From: Dyadobacter fanqingshengii
Lineage (GTDB): Bacteria > Bacteroidota > Bacteroidia > Cytophagales > Spirosomataceae
Assembly: GCF_023822005.2 (NCBI RefSeq)
Contig: NZ_CP098806.1
Coordinates: 3,224,001-3,288,000 of the forward strand
Length of the DNA: 64,000 nucleotides
Direction of reading: 5' to 3'
Positions 61,565-64,000 of this stretch are shown here, one piece after another; position 1 is the first letter of the stretch, and each line of letters starts with the position of its first letter. Under the pieces are notes generated by a model. The model ran no database searches and was not told where the DNA came from. It saw only the letters and a program-made list of their open reading frames with translations. Both the position numbers and the translations under genes were made by a program.

Positions 61565-63328
61565 TTATTTCAACCCAAGCTCTTCGCCAATCGAGGCTAC
61601 TTTCTCTTTCAAGCTCGCGTAAACGCTGTCGAAATCTTCGTTTTTCTCCAAAGCCGCCCGAACGCCTACATAAAATTTGATTTTAGGCTCTGTTCCGGAT
61701 GGGCGGCAAGTAAACTTCGTTCCGTCCTCTGTAAAGAATTGAAGCACATTAGATGGCTCAATGCCCATTTCCCCCGATGGAATGGAATGTGAAGTTCCGC
61801 TGGTAAAGTCCACAGTGCTAAGCGCTTTGTAATCATCCATTCTGATCACAGGCGAGCCTGCCAAAGTCTTCGGCGGATTGGCACGGAAATCGGCCATCAT
61901 TTGCTGAATCTCATCCGCCCCTGATTTCCCTTTTTTGGTCAAAGAAATGAGTCCTTCGTAATAGAAACCAAACTGTTTGTAGATTTCCATCAGCATATCA
62001 AACAGGCTCAGCCCTTTGTCTTTTGCATAAGCCGTCAATTCCGCGATCATAGCGCAGGAAGCAATGGCATCTTTATCCCGAACCGCGTCACCGATCAGAT
62101 AACCGTAGCTTTCCTCGCCACCGCCGATGAATTGCTCAACGCCTTCTTTTTCACGGATTACCTGCGCGATGTATTTGAAACCGGTCAGCGTATTGTAACA
62201 TTTAACGTCGTAGGCCGCGGCCATTTTGTCAATTAAATCGGTGGTAACGATGGTTTTACAAACAAACTGAGAGCCTGTTAGCTTACCTGCGTCTTTCCAG
62301 GCATTCAAAAGATAATAGATCAGCACGCTGGCTGTCTGGTTACCATTTAAAAGCTGGATTTCACCGTGATGGTTTTTCACCGCAATTCCCACACGATCCG
62401 CATCGGGGTCTGTTCCCAAAACAAGGTCCGCATCAATTTCCTTCGCTTTTTCCACGGCTTTGGACATGGCTTCACTCTCCTCAGGATTTGGATAAACGAC
62501 CGTAGGGAACTGCCCATTGCCTTTCGGCTCTGCTTGCTCTTCAATGACGGTAACTGCTTCGAAACCCATTTTAGCTAAAAGTGCCGGAACCAATGTCACA
62601 CCCGTTCCATGTAAAGGTGTGTAAACGATTTTCAGCCCTTTCTGACGTTCCAAAGCTCCCTTTGAAATGGAAAGCGACAGAATGTGATCCATATATTTTT
62701 CATCAACCTCGGCACCTATCATGATGATTTTCGATGCATCACCGTCGAACTTCACTTCCTCAATGGATGTGATCGCGTTCACCTCATTAATAATGTTGGT
62801 ATCGTGCGGCGCAACCACCTGAGAACCATCGTCCCAATATGCCTTATAACCATTATATTCCTTTGGATTGTGCGATGCCGTTACTACCACGCCGCTTTTA
62901 CAACCTAGTAAACGGATCGCAAAGGAAAGCTCCGGCGTAGGACGGAGTGCTTCGAAAAGGTAAACGGCTATGCCATTTGCAGAGAAAATATCGGCAATGA
63001 TTTTTGCAAATTCGTCGGATTTAATGCGGCTGTCGTAAGCAATCGCCACTTTTATTTCTTCATTTGGGAATGCCTGGTTCAAATAATTTGCCAAACCTTG
63101 TGTCGCCGTTCCCACAGTGTAACGGTTCATGCGGTTGGAACCTATACCAATGAGGCCTCTCAGCCCACCCGTCCCGAATTCCAGGTCTTTATAAAATGCG
63201 TCTGTCAGTTCAGTATCGTTTCCTTCATCGATTAATTGTTGAATGGATTGTTTGGTATCGATATCATAATCACCGTTGAGCCAGCTGCTCACTTTGGTCA
63301 TTACACTGGGTTCCAATTTTGCAGTCAT
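61565..63328 (-). CDS. Phospho-sugar mutase (phosphoglucomutase/phosphomannomutase family)
   Basis: A 587-residue four-domain alpha-D-phosphohexomutase. The catalytic phosphoserine loop TASHNPKEYNG places Ser152. The metal loop is GTDPDADRVG with Asp307/309/311, the sugar-binding loop is GGEESYG (403-409), and the phosphate-binding loop is CRPSGTEPKIKFY near 549. FGTGGLRG at 51-58 is the usual N-terminal motif. It interconverts hexose-1- and hexose-6-phosphates. Length and motifs fit the larger PGM/PMM class of Bacteroidota. It follows the glucosidase gene by 50 bp on the same strand, so freed glucose units would enter glycolysis through it. Confidence 0.93.
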   Translation of the reverse strand: MTAKLEPSVMTKVSSWLNGDYDIDTKQSIQQLIDEGNDTELTDAFYKDLEFGTGGLRGLIGIGSNRMNRYTVGTATQGLANYLNQAFPNEEIKVAIAYDSRIKSDEFAKIIADIFSANGIAVYLFEALRPTPELSFAIRLLGCKSGVVVTASHNPKEYNGYKAYWDDGSQVVAPHDTNIINEVNAITSIEEVKFDGDASKIIMIGAEVDEKYMDHILSLSISKGALERQKGLKIVYTPLHGTGVTLVPALLAKMGFEAVTVIEEQAEPKGNGQFPTVVYPNPEESEAMSKAVEKAKEIDADLVLGTDPDADRVGIAVKNHHGEIQLLNGNQTASVLIYYLLNAWKDAGKLTGSQFVCKTIVTTDLIDKMAAAYDVKCYNTLTGFKYIAQVIREKEGVEQFIGGGEESYGYLIGDAVRDKDAIASCAMIAELTAYAKDKGLSLFDMLMEIYKQFGFYYEGLISLTKKGKSGADEIQQMMADFRANPPKTLAGSPVIRMDDYKALSTVDFTSGTSHSIPSGEMGIEPSNVLQFFTEDGTKFTCRPSGTEPKIKFYVGVRAALEKNEDFDSVYASLKEKVASIGEELGLK

Positions 63329-63378
63329 AATTTGATTGAATGGAATTAATTGAATAATATACCTTATGTTTTGTTGAG

Positions 63379-64000
63379 TTACTTGATGATTTCCAGCTCT
63401 TCCTTTTCGGGCTGCTTTGCGGTTTCCTTGGCGGTTTTATGAATCAATTCTGCAACTAATCCCGTCCAGCCTGTCTGGTGACTTGCGCCGCAGCCGCGAC
63501 CATTATCCCCGTGGAAATATTCGTAAAACAGAATGTGTTCGTTGAAATTCGGGTCTTTCTGCATTTTCTGATCAACTCCATACACGGCCCGGTTCCCATC
63601 CGCATCCTTTTTAAAGATATCAATCAGGCGGCAGGCAATAGCCACAGCAGCCTCCTTAATCGTTGCTAAATTGCCGGAATTTGTTGGATATTCTACCATA
63701 AAATCCTCGCCATAATAAGCGTGAAATTTCATGAGAGAGTCAAAAATAAGGTAGTTCAATGGGAACCAGATCGGACCACGCCAGTTGGAATTCCCGCCCA
63801 TAATGTCCGTAAGTGCCTCAGCAGGAGTATAATCCACTTGCAACACTTCACCGTTAATATAAAATTTGTAAGGGTTTTCTTCGTGATATTTAGACAAAGC
63901 CCTTACCCCATAATCGGAAAGAAATTCATTCTCATCCAACATTCGTTTCATGATCATTTTCATCCGGTGACCCCGTAGGATCGACAGCAGTCTGTTCTCC
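63379..64000 (-). CDS. GH63-like (MGH1-type) glucosidase, N-terminus cut by window edge
   Basis: The frame stays open to the right window edge (before Met 63963 it reads [16 protein letters not shown]), so the gene continues beyond 64000. The visible 207 or so C-terminal residues show GH63/MGH1 (alpha/alpha)6-barrel landmarks: [19 protein letters not shown], then [18 protein letters not shown] with the conserved Trp-Arg-Gly-Pro-Ile-Trp, and [17 protein letters not shown]. The acid/base residues are not all in the visible part. The family hydrolyses alpha-glucosidic linkages. It is probably co-transcribed with the phospho-sugar mutase. Confidence 0.85.
   Translation of the reverse strand, partial: ENRLLSILRGHRMKMIMKRMLDENEFLSDYGVRALSKYHEENPYKFYINGEVLQVDYTPAEALTDIMGGNSNWRGPIWFPLNYLIFDSLMKFHAYYGEDFMVEYPTNSGNLATIKEAAVAIACRLIDIFKKDADGNRAVYGVDQKMQKDPNFNEHILFYEYFHGDNGRGCGASHQTGWTGLVAELIHKTAKETAKQPEKEELEIIK

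Noticed and set aside
1..64000. CRISPR arrays, tRNA/rRNA genes, insertion sequences, prophage
   Set aside because: I looked for regularly spaced repeats, cloverleaf-like segments and transposase or integrase products and recognised none. Without a covariance search a single tRNA could be missed, but every sizeable gap was read.

Overview
The window reads as a chromosomal segment of a Bacteroidota bacterium, most likely a Cytophagales/Spirosomaceae member close to Dyadobacter. The pointers are four complete SusC/SusD pairs, a GT117-type (DUF2723) protein, CarboxypepD_reg-like domains, and genes that mostly lack a Shine-Dalgarno sequence. The assignment is inference from gene families; no 16S or marker search was possible. 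I recognise no tRNA, rRNA, CRISPR array, phage or insertion sequence.

Region 1 (1-21549) is entirely on the minus strand. In transcription order it holds SusC-SusD, an FG-GAP/ASPIC beta-propeller lipoprotein, a second SusC-SusD, a second FG-GAP/ASPIC protein, a PAP2/vanadium-haloperoxidase-like protein coupled to it by a GTGA overlap, a small beta-barrel protein, a ThuA-like protein, and an SGNH/PVC-type propeller protein that runs off the left edge. A strong hairpin lies between each SusD and the following propeller gene. The array contains no glycoside hydrolase, hybrid two-component sensor or FecI/FecR pair, so it is not a classical polysaccharide utilisation locus.

Region 2 (21550-34995) is housekeeping: a DUF1761 membrane protein, epoxyqueuosine reductase (queG), grpE-dnaJ, a secreted endonuclease/exonuclease/phosphatase-fold protein, the GT117 protein, a NatAB-like ABC transporter, alanine dehydrogenase and tsaE. 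A GC-rich repeat block and a 74-bp near-perfect palindrome sit between genes here.

Region 3 (35073-41404) is a sugar-oxidation neighbourhood. It has a Tat-exported Gfo/Idh/MocA oxidoreductase divergent from a Tat-exported sugar isomerase/epimerase, followed by a PQQ dehydrogenase with an embedded c-type heme domain, a VapBC-like toxin-antitoxin pair and a cytosolic Gfo/Idh/MocA enzyme.

Region 4 (41479-44276) has a small secreted protein, then an ECF sigma factor followed by three small membrane or exported proteins and an Hsp20 chaperone. This looks like an envelope or protein-stress module.

Region 5 (44322-60325) is a second minus-strand array, SusCD, FG-GAP/ASPIC lipoprotein, SusCD, built on a different SusD family from region 1. 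Divergent from it is a cytochrome c plus FG-GAP lipoprotein. The right end (60326-64000) carries a CarboxypepD_reg-like exported protein, a phospho-sugar mutase and a truncated GH63-like glucosidase.

The most distinctive content is the repeated SusC-SusD-[hairpin]-FG-GAP/ASPIC cassette, three copies across two SusCD subtypes, whose substrate and propeller function I cannot assign.
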